Shown: piece by piece, positions 1 to 9,836 of the stretch
How the letters are laid out: every line of letters starts with the position of its first letter
Numbering within the stretch: the first letter of the stretch is position 1
Assembly: GCA_001781415.1 (NCBI GenBank)
Contig: MFLT01000013.1
Coordinates: 1-42,687, forward strand
DNA from: Candidatus Kaiserbacteria bacterium RIFCSPLOWO2_01_FULL_45_25
GTDB taxonomy: Bacteria > Patescibacteriota > Minisyncoccia > Phycocordibacterales > UBA918
Direction of reading: 5' to 3'
Length of the DNA: 42,687 nucleotides
Translations under genes and position numbers: made by a program
The notes under the pieces: generated by a model
The model's database searches: none
Seen by the model: only the letters and a program-made list of their open reading frames with translations
Told to the model about the DNA's origin: nothing

Positions 1-31
1 AGCCGTAAAGATTATTTCTTAGTTTATAGCC

Positions 32-694
32 ATGATTAAAGTTCATTCATCAAACCTTAAATTCGCTCTAGCCTTCACCCTAGTAGCCAGCGCTTTTTTA
101 CTGACCTGTAGTGCCTACGCTGAAGAAAGCACTAGCACGACAGCTGGCACCACTACCAACGAAACTACCATTGATAGACAAAACACTCTTCCGACTGAAC
201 GTGGTGAAAATCTCGAAGCTAGGCAAGAAGCACGCGAAGGACGTATCGAAACCCGCCAAGCGGTGCGAGCCGATCGCCAAGCTGCCCTAAGTGAAATCAG
301 ACAACAGCGAGTATTGAATTTATCAGCTAATATCAGCAACCGGATGGACGCAGCTGTGACTAGACTCTTCTCTGTCGTAGAGCGCCTCGAAACTCGAATT
401 GAAAAGCTAAAGCAGGCTGGTATTGATACGGCCGCAGCCGAAGCTAAGCTACGTGAGGCAGCCGAATATGTAGCCAGCGCTAGAGCCCTACTCGGCAATA
501 TCGACACCTTGGTATACAACGCTACAACTTCAGAACAACCACTTACCAACTGGCAAGAAGTACGAACTACATACCAAGAGGCAGCCAGACTCATCCGTGC
601 TAGTCATCAGGCCCTTCGTGAAACTATTGCTTTATTAAAAGAGAGCGCCCCAAGACCAGTAACCGCCAGCTCAACTACCGATACCGCTGAATAA
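32..694 (+). CDS. Secreted/periplasmic helical hypothetical protein with signal peptide
   Basis: 220 aa ORF; hydrophobic N-terminus (FALAFTLVASAFLLTCSAYA) followed by charged helical region. Confidence 0.7.
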   Translation: MIKVHSSNLKFALAFTLVASAFLLTCSAYAEESTSTTAGTTTNETTIDRQNTLPTERGENLEARQEAREGRIETRQAVRADRQAALSEIRQQRVLNLSANISNRMDAAVTRLFSVVERLETRIEKLKQAGIDTAAAEAKLREAAEYVASARALLGNIDTLVYNATTSEQPLTNWQEVRTTYQEAARLIRASHQALRETIALLKESAPRPVTASSTTDTAE

Positions 695-713
695 TTTATA
701 TTAACTTTATTGT

Positions 714-1109
714 ATGAATAACGAACCAAACTTCGAAGGAGAAAAGATGAAGATGCCTTCTGAGGCAATTTCATCTGGTCTTGAAAACAAAGCTGAGGGA
801 GAGACTCGCGGCGTGTTTATTATCATATTATTCTTGGCGCTAGTAGTGATTTTGGCCGGACTATTCTACTGGTACTACACTGCATCACAAGTACCAGTAA
901 TGACTCCAGAACCAATGCGCCCGACGCTCGAGACCAACAAGGAGCCTGAGACTACAACCGCCACGGCTCAAGTAGAGAGTTATGGCGCCATGAGTACATC
1001 AGATGAACTCACGGCAATTGAAGCAGACCTCGAAAGCACAAACCTAGATAGTCTAGATACTGAACTAAACCAAATAGACACTGAGCTAGAGGCGGCGGTG
1101 ATTGAATAA
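714..1109 (+). CDS. Hypothetical single-pass membrane protein
   Basis: 131 aa ORF with one TM segment (GVFIIILFLALVVILAGLFYWYY), closely follows previous gene. Confidence 0.65.
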   Translation: MNNEPNFEGEKMKMPSEAISSGLENKAEGETRGVFIIILFLALVVILAGLFYWYYTASQVPVMTPEPMRPTLETNKEPETTTATAQVESYGAMSTSDELTAIEADLESTNLDSLDTELNQIDTELEAAVIE

Positions 1110-1122
1110 CCAAAAAATATTA

Positions 1123-1155
1123 ATGGGCTCCAAACGCTTCGCGTTTGGAGCCCAT
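1123..1155. terminator. Hairpin terminator-like inverted repeat
   Basis: ATGGGCTCCAAACGC-ttc-GCGTTTGGAGCCCAT between convergent genes. Confidence 0.7.
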
Positions 1156-1186
1156 TTCTTCACAAGAACAAACTGCGCTTCTTAAT

Positions 1187-1711
1187 CTATTCCGTCCAGC
1201 TGCACTCAGCCAGGAACGGAGCCAGGTACTCATTTCGAGCACCAAACCTTTCAAGTACCCACTCTCTGTTGAGCTCACCCATCTTGATGGCAAGTACAAA
1301 CATCATCGCTTCATCCAATAACTCAGGAAATCCTGAGAAGCTAAAAATGTAACGGTTGCCACGCACTGCGCCACCCCACTGACCCCAGAGCTCTGTCCAG
1401 GCCGGACAATGTGGACGAATACTGTCGTAGACCACCACGCCAGCCTTTTCATTCCTCGACTCGAAACTGGTCCAGTTGCCTATATGACCATAGAGGCGCC
1501 AGGCTTTTTCACGGGCCAACACTTCGTACTTTTCAGTTTTTTCTTTACTGACTTGCCCAATCTTAACCGCCAAGATAAATTCCGCACGTTGGTGGTTCAC
1601 CACCACGAAATAACCCCCTCGTTTGTTTACATTTTCTTTGACCCTCAAAAAGTGATGCGCCCTAGTCACAATTTTTTGTGCTATTGCGACCATTTGTTCA
1701 ACTTTAGCCAT
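1187..1711 (-). CDS. Hypothetical protein
   Basis: 174 aa ORF, start preceded by a purine-rich RBS-like stretch (ggaggtgccgg on the minus strand). Confidence 0.6.
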   Translation of the reverse strand: MAKVEQMVAIAQKIVTRAHHFLRVKENVNKRGGYFVVVNHQRAEFILAVKIGQVSKEKTEKYEVLAREKAWRLYGHIGNWTSFESRNEKAGVVVYDSIRPHCPAWTELWGQWGGAVRGNRYIFSFSGFPELLDEAMMFVLAIKMGELNREWVLERFGARNEYLAPFLAECSWTE

Positions 1712-1831
1712 TCCGGCACCTCCAATAAAAGAACCATTTTAGTCCGACACCCAGCCAGACATAGAGACGCACTATATAAGAAGACGGCTTAGGTTGCAAT
1801 TCTCCTATATATGGGTACACTAGCGCGTACT

Positions 1832-2956
1832 ATGTCACATTCACATCATCACCACGATATTGATTTTAAAAAGGCTTTTACAGTAACTCCTGAAGCGGGG
1901 TCACAGGTAAAAATTACTGGCGAAATTCCATATGCTGAACTACAAAACGAGCGCGGAGCGGCTATCAAGACACTTGGTAAGCATGTAGAGCTTGATGGTT
2001 TCCGCAAGGGTCATGTACCTGAAGCCGTGCTCGTAAAGCACATTGGCGAAATGACCATCCTCTCTGAGATGGCCGAACGAGCTATCGCTCATATGTATCC
2101 ACATATCCTCGAAGCTCATGCTATCGAAGCGATTGGCTACCCAAAGCTTGAAATCACCAAGCTAGCTCCAGAAAATCCACTTGGATTCACTGCCTTAGTA
2201 GCAGTCCTCCCAACTGTCACTCTCGGAGATTACAAGGCCATTGCTGCCAAGATTAACGTAGACAAACCATCGCTTGAGGTAACTGAGGCTGAACTGGACG
2301 AGAAGATTAACGACATCCTCCGCCAGAAAGCAGCATACGAACGCCTACAACAGAAAGCGCAAACTCCAGTTGAAGTTGAAGGAGAGGCAGCAAAGGAAGA
2401 GGCTACTACTGAAGAACCTAAGCTTGAAATCCCAGAACTAACAGACGAAGTTGTAAAAGGACTTGGTCAGCCAGGCCAATTTGAATCAGTTGAACAATTC
2501 AAGAGCAAACTTCGCGAACACCTAGAGATTGAAAAGAAAAACGAAGTCACTGCCAACCACCGAGCCAACATCACTGACGCTATTGTAGAAAATAGTACTA
2601 TTGAACTACCACAAGTACTCATTGATTCAGAGCTCAACCAAATGTTTGCACAGATGGAAGAAGACCTCGGCCGCTCAAAGCTCAAAATGGAAGACTACCT
2701 TGGACACATCAAGAAGACCAAAGAAGATCTTAAGAAGGAATGGACACCAAGTGCCGAGAAACGAGCCAAGCTCCAACTTATCCTAAACGAAATTGCTAAG
2801 AAGGAAGACATCAAAGCTGACGAAACAGCGGTTGAGAACCAGACTCAAGAGCTACTCAATCACTACAAGGACGCAGACGCTATGCGTGTACGAGTCTACG
2901 TAATGTCTGTACTCACCAATGAAGCCGTGATGAAGATGCTCGAGGAAGCTAAATAA
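1832..2956 (+). CDS. tig: Trigger factor (peptidyl-prolyl isomerase chaperone)
   Basis: Trigger-factor-like organisation (KITGEIPYAEL...LDGFRKGHVPEAVLVKHIGE), C-terminal helical domain; start chosen at MSHSHHHH. Confidence 0.85.
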   Translation: MSHSHHHHDIDFKKAFTVTPEAGSQVKITGEIPYAELQNERGAAIKTLGKHVELDGFRKGHVPEAVLVKHIGEMTILSEMAERAIAHMYPHILEAHAIEAIGYPKLEITKLAPENPLGFTALVAVLPTVTLGDYKAIAAKINVDKPSLEVTEAELDEKINDILRQKAAYERLQQKAQTPVEVEGEAAKEEATTEEPKLEIPELTDEVVKGLGQPGQFESVEQFKSKLREHLEIEKKNEVTANHRANITDAIVENSTIELPQVLIDSELNQMFAQMEEDLGRSKLKMEDYLGHIKKTKEDLKKEWTPSAEKRAKLQLILNEIAKKEDIKADETAVENQTQELLNHYKDADAMRVRVYVMSVLTNEAVMKMLEEAK

Positions 2957-2970
2957 GACTACTAACAAAT

Positions 2971-3001
2971 CAGCCCTGTGAAGCAAAGCTTCACAGGGCT
3001 G
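2971..3001 (+). terminator. Rho-independent terminator after tig
   Basis: CAGCCCTGTGAAGC-aaa-GCTTCACAGGGCTG followed by ATTTTAT. Confidence 0.8.
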
Positions 3002-3016
3002 ATTTTATATACAAAA

Positions 3017-3044
3017 ACCGCTGGGTACTTACGTACCCAGCGGT
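3017..3044 (-). terminator. Terminator hairpin for the minus-strand gene
   Basis: ACCGCTGGGTACttacGTACCCAGCGGT; minus strand continues into TTTTT. Confidence 0.65.
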
Positions 3045-3067
3045 CACTGATCTTTCACCATCTTCGT

Positions 3068-3367
3068 TCATCGCTGTTGTAGTTGTATCTTTGGATGCTC
3101 ACCGTCAGCCACAGCGTGCCAGGAACCCTGTTCGAATCTCCGTACCAAATACCCGCGAACACCTGCCTTCATCATCATCGCCTCGGCCTGCTGTTTGGCC
3201 TGCCACACACCAGCAGCTTCAATTTGAACTTCTTTGGGCGAATTACCGCTCAAAAGAACTACTTGAAACTGCTCCTTTTGGTGTATTTGTCGCCAATAAA
3301 GCACTGCTCCAATCAGCATCACCAACATCAGGAGCCAGAACCACACACGGTCGTCTACTTGGGTCAT
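3068..3367 (-). CDS. Small membrane hypothetical protein
   Basis: ORF with one TM segment (VWFWLLMLVMLIGAVLYW); start trimmed to MTQVDDR. Confidence 0.55.
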   Translation of the reverse strand: MTQVDDRVWFWLLMLVMLIGAVLYWRQIHQKEQFQVVLLSGNSPKEVQIEAAGVWQAKQQAEAMMMKAGVRGYLVRRFEQGSWHAVADGEHPKIQLQQR

Positions 3368-3483
3368 CTCTGTACCCTCCTTTCTAATAATTACAATACG
3401 ATAAGTATATAACGTTGTCAACATAGGGCCTTTCTGTTAACATACACTCGTACCTTCATTCACAGATTTGAAATTTAAATTAT

Positions 3484-4098
3484 ATGCAACACAATTCACA
3501 AAACGAAGCACAGCCAATCAACAACTACCTCGTCCCAATGGTAATTGAAAAGACCCTCGGTGGTGAGCGGGCTTATGACATTTTCTCACGCCTACTCAAA
3601 GAACGAATTATCTTTATTACTGGCGGGATTGAAGACCAAATGGCCAACCTAGTCGTAGCGCAGCTCCTTTTCCTTGAATCAGAAGACCCAAAGAAAGACA
3701 TCTTCATCTACGTAAACTCACCAGGCGGAAGTGTGACTGCTGGACTATCTATCATAGACACCATGCACCACATCAAGCCTGATGTAGCGACCGTCTGTGT
3801 GGGTATGGCCGCCTCTATGGGCTCACTCATCCTTTCACAAGGAGCCAAGGGCAAGCGCTCAATTTTACCGAACGCTGAGGTGATGATTCACCAGCCATCT
3901 GGCGGCGCCTATGGACAAGCATCGGACATTGATATCACTGCCAAGCACATCATCAAGACCCGCGACAAACTCAACAAAATGCTTGCTAAGGCCACTGGCC
4001 AGAAGCTCCAGAAGATTGAGCAAGACGTAGACCGCGACTTCTTTATGGACGCCGAAGAAGCCTTAGCCTACGGCATTGTCGACAAAATATACAAATAA
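3484..4098 (+). CDS. clpP: ATP-dependent Clp protease proteolytic subunit
   Basis: Ser motif GMAASMGS, His motif [16 protein letters not shown], ClpP fold motifs. Confidence 0.95.
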   Translation: MQHNSQNEAQPINNYLVPMVIEKTLGGERAYDIFSRLLKERIIFITGGIEDQMANLVVAQLLFLESEDPKKDIFIYVNSPGGSVTAGLSIIDTMHHIKPDVATVCVGMAASMGSLILSQGAKGKRSILPNAEVMIHQPSGGAYGQASDIDITAKHIIKTRDKLNKMLAKATGQKLQKIEQDVDRDFFMDAEEALAYGIVDKIYK

Positions 4099-4113
4099 TC
4101 CTATACCCTGACC

Positions 4114-4142
4114 AAAACACCCCACACGCTGGGGTGTTTTGT
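4114..4142 (+). terminator. Terminator after clpP
   Basis: AAAACACCCCacacgcTGGGGTGTTTTGTTT. Confidence 0.75.
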
Positions 4143-4226
4143 TTGTCAACCTGCTATACTTCTGGTATGGTACGCAGCAGATAGCCAGACACGAAAAACC
4201 ATTTAATCATTGAATATTGAATACCT

Positions 4227-5750
4227 ATGCCACAGACATTCGCCATTGCACTTGCAATGCTTTTGCTTGGGGTAGCCACTGGATACTATTTTCGATATCT
4301 TCACGCCCTCTCAAAGAAACGTTCGCTAGAAATTGACATTAAGGAACGGGAGGTTAACGCTGAAAAGAAAGCGCTAGAGACAATTGAAAAAGCTGAAGCA
4401 AAGGCTGCCACGATAGAGCAGGAAGCAAAGCAAGAGCGTAAAAACCAAGAAGAGAAACTTTCCCAAAAAGAAACCCATCTTCTCAAACGAGAAGAAATGT
4501 TGGACAGTCGTCAGATTGATTTAGATTCTCAAAAGGAACTAATTCAAACTAAGATCACTGAAATCAAATCATTTAAAGCCCAACTCGATGAACGCAAAAA
4601 CGATATCGAAAAGAAGCTTGAGGAAGTAGCCGGATTAACTCAAGAGCAAGCCCTAGAGAAAGTAATTGCCAGGGTTGAAGCTGAACATTCAGAAGACCTT
4701 CGCGCCCGAGTTGAGAAGCTCGACCGTCAATCAGATGAGGCCTACGAAGCCAAAGCATCTAACATCCTCTTGGCTGCCATCCATCGCGTTGGCAACAACA
4801 TCCCATCAAACGTCATGACTTCTCACGTTGAGATTCCAAGTGATGACCTGAAGGGTAAGGTAATTGGAAAAGAAGGAAGAAACGTTCGCGCTTTTGAACG
4901 AGCGACTGGAGTTGATGTCCTCATCGACGAAACACCTGGCTACATCGTTCTCTCATCATTTGATCCAATCCGTCGTGAGATTGCCCGCGTAGCGCTTGAG
5001 GTTCTCCTCAAAGACGGCCGCATCCAACCAGCCAAGATTGAAGAAGCTGTGGAATTGGCTCGCAAAGAAGTGGCCACTATCGTTCGCAAGATGGGTGAAA
5101 AAGCCGCCTACGAAGCTGGTGTACCAAATCTTCATCCAGACCTCATCAGCATCCTCGGTCGTTTACACTTCCGTACCAGTTATGGACAAAACGTCCTCTG
5201 GCACTCAGTGGAGATGGCACATATGGCCGCTATCATTGCTGAAGAAGTTGGCGCTGACGTTGCTGTTGCTCGCGCTGGCGCTCTACTACATGACATCGGC
5301 AAGACAGTGAGTCATGAAGTGGCTGGTACACACGTCGAGATTGGTATCCGTATCCTTGAGAAGTATGGAGTAGACCACCAAGTGGTACTAGCCATGCGTG
5401 CTCACCATGAAGAATACCCTTATGAAACACCGGAATCTATCATTGTGCAGGTAGCTGACGCGATCTCAGGAGGAAGACCTGGAGCACGCCGTGACTCAAT
5501 TGAGAACTACGTAAAACGCCTCACTGATCTCGAAGCAATCGCTACTACGCTCAAGGGAGTAGATAGAGCCTTCGCTATCGCCGCTGGTCGTGAGATACGT
5601 GTCCTCGTCAATCCAGAGGATATGACAGACTTTGAAACCCACGCTTTGGCTCGTACTATTGCCACAACTATTGAAGCAAAACTACGTTATCCAGGAGAAA
5701 TTAAAGTTCACGTAATCCGTGAAACTCGAGTTGTAAGTTACGCTCGATAA
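4227..5750 (+). CDS. rny: Ribonuclease Y
   Basis: N-terminal TM, coiled coil, KH (GKVIGKEGRNVRAFE) and HD (HDIGKTVSHE) domains. Confidence 0.95.
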   Translation: MPQTFAIALAMLLLGVATGYYFRYLHALSKKRSLEIDIKEREVNAEKKALETIEKAEAKAATIEQEAKQERKNQEEKLSQKETHLLKREEMLDSRQIDLDSQKELIQTKITEIKSFKAQLDERKNDIEKKLEEVAGLTQEQALEKVIARVEAEHSEDLRARVEKLDRQSDEAYEAKASNILLAAIHRVGNNIPSNVMTSHVEIPSDDLKGKVIGKEGRNVRAFERATGVDVLIDETPGYIVLSSFDPIRREIARVALEVLLKDGRIQPAKIEEAVELARKEVATIVRKMGEKAAYEAGVPNLHPDLISILGRLHFRTSYGQNVLWHSVEMAHMAAIIAEEVGADVAVARAGALLHDIGKTVSHEVAGTHVEIGIRILEKYGVDHQVVLAMRAHHEEYPYETPESIIVQVADAISGGRPGARRDSIENYVKRLTDLEAIATTLKGVDRAFAIAAGREIRVLVNPEDMTDFETHALARTIATTIEAKLRYPGEIKVHVIRETRVVSYAR

Positions 5751-5954
5751 CAAAAAGCTAGGACATTATGTCCTGGCTTTTTTGATTGTGAAAATAGGCT
5801 AAAAAAACTACAACACAAAAAAATACTTAGTGGAAGTCGTGGCAGCTGTTCCAGGTTGATATATAATGTCGGTAAGCCATTTTAAACGGCATCGTGCGAG
5901 AGAACACTCACTCACGACAAATTAATCATCCTTAGACTATAAGTTTCTAACTCT

Positions 5955-6227
5955 ATGAATAAAGCAGATATCATCAGTAAGGTGCATGAAGTACTCGGCT
6001 CAACTAAGGCCGACGCTGAACGAGCAGTAGACGCAGTGTTCGGAAGTATCGAAGAAGCAATGAAGGACGGCACAGCCGTATCAGTTGCAGGTTTCGGAAT
6101 TTTCGAAGCTAAGATGCGAGCAAAGCGCGATGCCCGTAACCCACGTACTGGAGAAACTGTTTCAGTACCAGCAATGCGAGTACCAAAGTTCCGCGCTGCT
6201 AAGGCACTTAAGGACGCCGTAAAATAA
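5955..6227 (+). CDS. hup: HU family DNA-binding protein
   Basis: MNKADIISKV...GFGIFEAKMRAKRDARNPRTGE motif. Confidence 0.95.
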   Translation: MNKADIISKVHEVLGSTKADAERAVDAVFGSIEEAMKDGTAVSVAGFGIFEAKMRAKRDARNPRTGETVSVPAMRVPKFRAAKALKDAVK

Positions 6228-6236
6228 ATCTCTAAT

Positions 6237-6272
6237 AAAACTGCCACTCCTCAAAGGAGTGGCAGTTTTTTA
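6237..6272 (+). terminator. Terminator after HU gene
   Basis: AAAACTGCCACTCCtcaaaGGAGTGGCAGTTTTTT. Confidence 0.85.
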
Positions 6273-6538
6273 GTTTACGTCTTTGCGGATTTACATAACG
6301 ACTTGTTAAGCACCTATCCACAAGTCAGCATAAAAATCATGTGATATTATTATGGAGTAGCGGAGGTAATACGCTATGTGGAAATACAAAGCGATCCTCG
6401 CTATTTCCCATCACAATTGTTTGGTAAAAGCCCTATCAGCCATGGGGCTTTTACTTTGCCTCACTCATAATTTGAATATATAAAAGCCCGGGAGACAAAA
6501 GTCTTCCGGGTATTTCTTGTTTCTTTGTGGCACTCTAG

Positions 6539-6970
6539 TCACCACAAACCATCCACCGCCCCTCGTCGTGAGAACGAACCTTCTCGTTCACCTGCAAGCA
6601 AATTGCCGAAGTCGGCTCGAGAGGCTACTGGTTTCCATGCAGTTCTTTTCGCCCGCGCGAGCACTTCGGTCACATTGAGCTGAACCAGGCGCTTTTCCTT
6701 CAACTCTTTGAGCAGCGCTTCTTTGTTTTTGGCTGAGACCTTCTTGCTGTTCAGGGTTTTGGCGTAACCCTCAAGCTCGTCTCTTCCCTCTTTTTTCTTC
6801 AGAAAGAGGACCCTCTCCGGATATGGTTGCGGACGGTGCGGCACCGTGAAAGCCAACAGTACCTCCATCGTGCAGCCGACTTGAGCCACAAGACATGCGT
6901 CAGCCGCTGACCCAACCCGAACCGCGGGCGGAAAGTGGGGGCCAAAAAACACTGCGTATTTCGTTTCCAT
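6539..6970 (-). CDS. Hypothetical protein
   Basis: ORF from METKYAVFF; start trimmed. Confidence 0.55.
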   Translation of the reverse strand: METKYAVFFGPHFPPAVRVGSAADACLVAQVGCTMEVLLAFTVPHRPQPYPERVLFLKKKEGRDELEGYAKTLNSKKVSAKNKEALLKELKEKRLVQLNVTEVLARAKRTAWKPVASRADFGNLLAGEREGSFSRRGAVDGLW

Positions 6971-7105
6971 AGAACATTTCCCTTTCAAGGAAGTTAGACT
7001 AACGGTAGTAAAACACATCACCCTCCAACTGACAAATATGGATGATGGTCAGTTGTACTTGGGACTACTTGACCACTGGGGTACAATATACTATCATTCA
7101 ACCAT

Positions 7106-7429
7106 ATGGTTGAATATAGTAGTACTCTAGATACCGTCTTTCACTCTCTATCTGACGCCACCAGGCGAGACATTTTAAAGAGAGTTTCTAAAGAAGAACT
7201 TTCTATTAGTACACTCGCCAAACCATACCCCCTTTCGTTTGCGGCTATCGCCAAACATGTGGCAGTGCTTGAGGATGCCAAACTCATCACCAAGCGAAAA
7301 ATTGGCAAAGAGCAAATAGTGTCAATACAGCCTAATACTTTCAAAGCAGCGAACGCCTGCTTAGGCCAATATGAAAAAATCTGGAACGCTCGCTTTGATG
7401 CCCTAGATACGTTATTAAAAAATAAGTAA
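7106..7429 (+). CDS. ArsR-family HTH transcriptional regulator
   Basis: FHSLSDATRRDILKRVSKEELSISTLAKPYPLSFAAIAKHVAVLEDAKLI winged-HTH pattern. Confidence 0.88.
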   Translation: MVEYSSTLDTVFHSLSDATRRDILKRVSKEELSISTLAKPYPLSFAAIAKHVAVLEDAKLITKRKIGKEQIVSIQPNTFKAANACLGQYEKIWNARFDALDTLLKNK

Positions 7430-7434
7430 CATTT

Positions 7435-7917
7435 ATGAAAACAATTTACACAATTGGAGAAGACAAGAAGACTTTAATAGCCGAACGTTCATTTACTGCC
7501 CCGCTTGAGAAAGTGTGGGCAGCTTGGACAGATAGTGACCTGCTCGAAAAATGGTGGGCACCAGCTCCATGGATGGCTCGCACTAAGTCATTTGAATTTA
7601 AAGAAGGTGGAGCTTGGCACTACTACATGGAAGGACCAGAAGGAGAAAAGCATTGGTGTCTTAACAGCTACCTTATTATCACTCCCCTCGCTTCTTTCAC
7701 GGCGGTTGATAGCTTCTGTGATGAAGACGGAAAGGTAAACGAAGACTTGCCCACCAGCCACTGGGAGGTGCAGTTTGATGAGGAGGGTGACACCGTAAAG
7801 ATTATAGTGACTACTACCTACGCCAGTGAAAAAGACCTGGGGGTGGTTACCGACATGGGCATGAAGGAAGGATTCAATCAGGGACTAGATCAGTTGGAGG
7901 CGTTGCTGGCTGGGTAA
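7435..7917 (+). CDS. SRPBCC/AHSA1-like domain protein
   Basis: ERSFTAPLEKVWAAWTDSDLLEKWWAP motif; paired with ArsR gene, 5 bp gap. Confidence 0.88.
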   Translation: MKTIYTIGEDKKTLIAERSFTAPLEKVWAAWTDSDLLEKWWAPAPWMARTKSFEFKEGGAWHYYMEGPEGEKHWCLNSYLIITPLASFTAVDSFCDEDGKVNEDLPTSHWEVQFDEEGDTVKIIVTTTYASEKDLGVVTDMGMKEGFNQGLDQLEALLAG

Positions 7918-7979
7918 CAATTTCGCATATTAAAAGCCACCGTTAGGTGGCTTTTTTGTGTGTGGCTGTTACGTCCACT

Positions 7980-8270
7980 TCAGTCATCAATATCGTCTGC
8001 ATGTAACCCCGCATACCAAAGGTAGTAAAACCACCCCGAGATATAGAGACAGACCACACAGAGGGCAATGAAGGACTCCCGGTCAGTGGTCGTGCGTATC
8101 CCCAACCAGAAACAAACGATTCCCAAAAGAAGCATCGTCAGCCAACTCGGGCCCCAGATGCGTTCAGCGTAGCTGTTGATGCGCGAGCTTATTTGATAGA
8201 CCCAGACATAGAGACCGATAACGACCATGAGAAGCACTGCAGTAAGTAAAATTTGTTGATCAAAGATCAT
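7980..8270 (-). CDS. Small membrane hypothetical protein
   Basis: Hydrophobic ORF from MIFDQQILL. Confidence 0.5.
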   Translation of the reverse strand: MIFDQQILLTAVLLMVVIGLYVWVYQISSRINSYAERIWGPSWLTMLLLGIVCFWLGIRTTTDRESFIALCVVCLYISGWFYYLWYAGLHADDIDD

Positions 8271-8474
8271 GAAATGACTCCTAGTTGAGTGTAACAGAAT
8301 GAAGTGAAGGTGCCTGCTGCGCCTAATTAACCAGAGTTTAGGAAGAATGTCAAAGTTACAGGCTGTCAGCAGGACAATCGTGGACCTGGCAGACACTGTT
8401 GGAACAGTAATAAGTTCAAGTGTTGAAAAAGCCACCCAAGGGTGGCTTTTTTGTGGTGACTGACACATGGCTAA

Positions 8475-8846
8475 TCAATCTCTTCCCCATCCGGGATTTA
8501 GACCTATGTCCATCCGACCAAAATCGGCGCCAAAGTCTGAACGGTGTGGTATCGGCATCCTACGCCCAACCTGTCGCTCCCTGGCCGCTTCTGACTTTTG
8601 CCAGACGTCGACAATTGAACGAAGCCTAAACTTCTGTTCTGATAGTGACGGCGGATGGTTGAGCATCAGAGCAGCCAGCTCAAATTTTTCAACATGCTCC
8701 CGTTGAAGCCCTGGATCTGTAGAAATGGAATAAAGTAAATCCCGAAGACGGCCTTTTGGACCATCAAAGGCCAGACATATGAATGCGGCCTCAGGAGCAT
8801 TGGACAGCCTTTCCTTGAGTTCGGGCTGATAAAGAACTTTGTACAT
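8475..8846 (-). CDS. Hypothetical protein
   Basis: ORF from MYKVLYQPEL with upstream ggaggtgt. Confidence 0.5.
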   Translation of the reverse strand: MYKVLYQPELKERLSNAPEAAFICLAFDGPKGRLRDLLYSISTDPGLQREHVEKFELAALMLNHPPSLSEQKFRLRSIVDVWQKSEAARERQVGRRMPIPHRSDFGADFGRMDIGLNPGWGRD

Positions 8847-8998
8847 CACACACCTCCTTGTGTTAAACAATGAATACTGGGATATTACTGTATACGACTA
8901 GAGTAAGCAAGCTTATCGCTTCGAAAATTATATGTGCACCTTGTGGGACGATGTTGGAACGATTTTACACTTAATTAAATAAGTATATAATCAAATCA

Positions 8999-9691
8999 AT
9001 GAGTAATCACGGGGCCACAAATAAAGAAGGTAAGCCTACTAGCGTAAACATAAGTGGGCTGCCTGATGAGTGTCCAATCTGCCACAATAAGGGCACTTTT
9101 TCACCTATATCACTTTTTCATAACAGCAACCGACCAGATTCGGAACGCGAGCTTGAGGTGATTTTTCGATGTCCTAACTCAAAATGCCATGACTGTTTTA
9201 TTGGCTATTATAAAATAAATCGCCACACGGGACATTTTGATTTACTGAAGACAGCTCCTAAGCAAATTAAATCAAAAGACTTTTCTGACATAATTACTCT
9301 TCTGTCGCCTGAATTCGTTTCAATATATAACCAAGCAAAATCAGCAGAGGATAGCGGGTTAGATAAAATTTGCGGAGTTGGCTACAGAAAAGCTTTGGAG
9401 TTTCTATTAAAGGATTTTCTAATTTCAAAAACAAGTGATGAGGGAGAGCAAGAGGCTATAAAAAATGAATTTCTTGGAACAACTATTTCAAAGCGCATAG
9501 ACAGTACCAAAATTAAAGAGATTGCTAAACGTGCAACCTGGCTTGGAAACGACGAAACACACTATACAAAAAAATGGGACGGTAAGGATTTGACTGATCT
9601 AAAACTCACTCTGGAGCTAACTGTGCACTGGATTGAAGCAGAACTTTTAACTGAAAAAATACTCAACGAGATGCCTGAAGCGCAAAAATAG
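8999..9691 (+). CDS. Zinc-ribbon plus DUF4145-like domain protein
   Basis: CPICHNKG...CPNSKCHDCFIGYY zinc-ribbon cysteines; C-terminal GVGYRKALEFLLKDFL...LGNDETHYTKKW typical of DUF4145-type helical domain. Confidence 0.65.
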   Translation: MSNHGATNKEGKPTSVNISGLPDECPICHNKGTFSPISLFHNSNRPDSERELEVIFRCPNSKCHDCFIGYYKINRHTGHFDLLKTAPKQIKSKDFSDIITLLSPEFVSIYNQAKSAEDSGLDKICGVGYRKALEFLLKDFLISKTSDEGEQEAIKNEFLGTTISKRIDSTKIKEIAKRATWLGNDETHYTKKWDGKDLTDLKLTLELTVHWIEAELLTEKILNEMPEAQK

Positions 9692-9836
9692 AACTCTCTA
9701 TCTATTAGACCATAAACAAAATGATACAGTTGTGACTCAAAACGGCCATATCCCGTCTTTCTCTTTTCGGGTGGTGGGTGTTTCCCTATGCTAAATTTTC
9801 ATTTTATGGGGGACGCCCCCTACAAATTTGAAAATT

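Noticed and set aside
115-594. Minus-strand ORF inside 32-694
   Set aside because: Shadow ORF antisense to a better supported signal-peptide protein.
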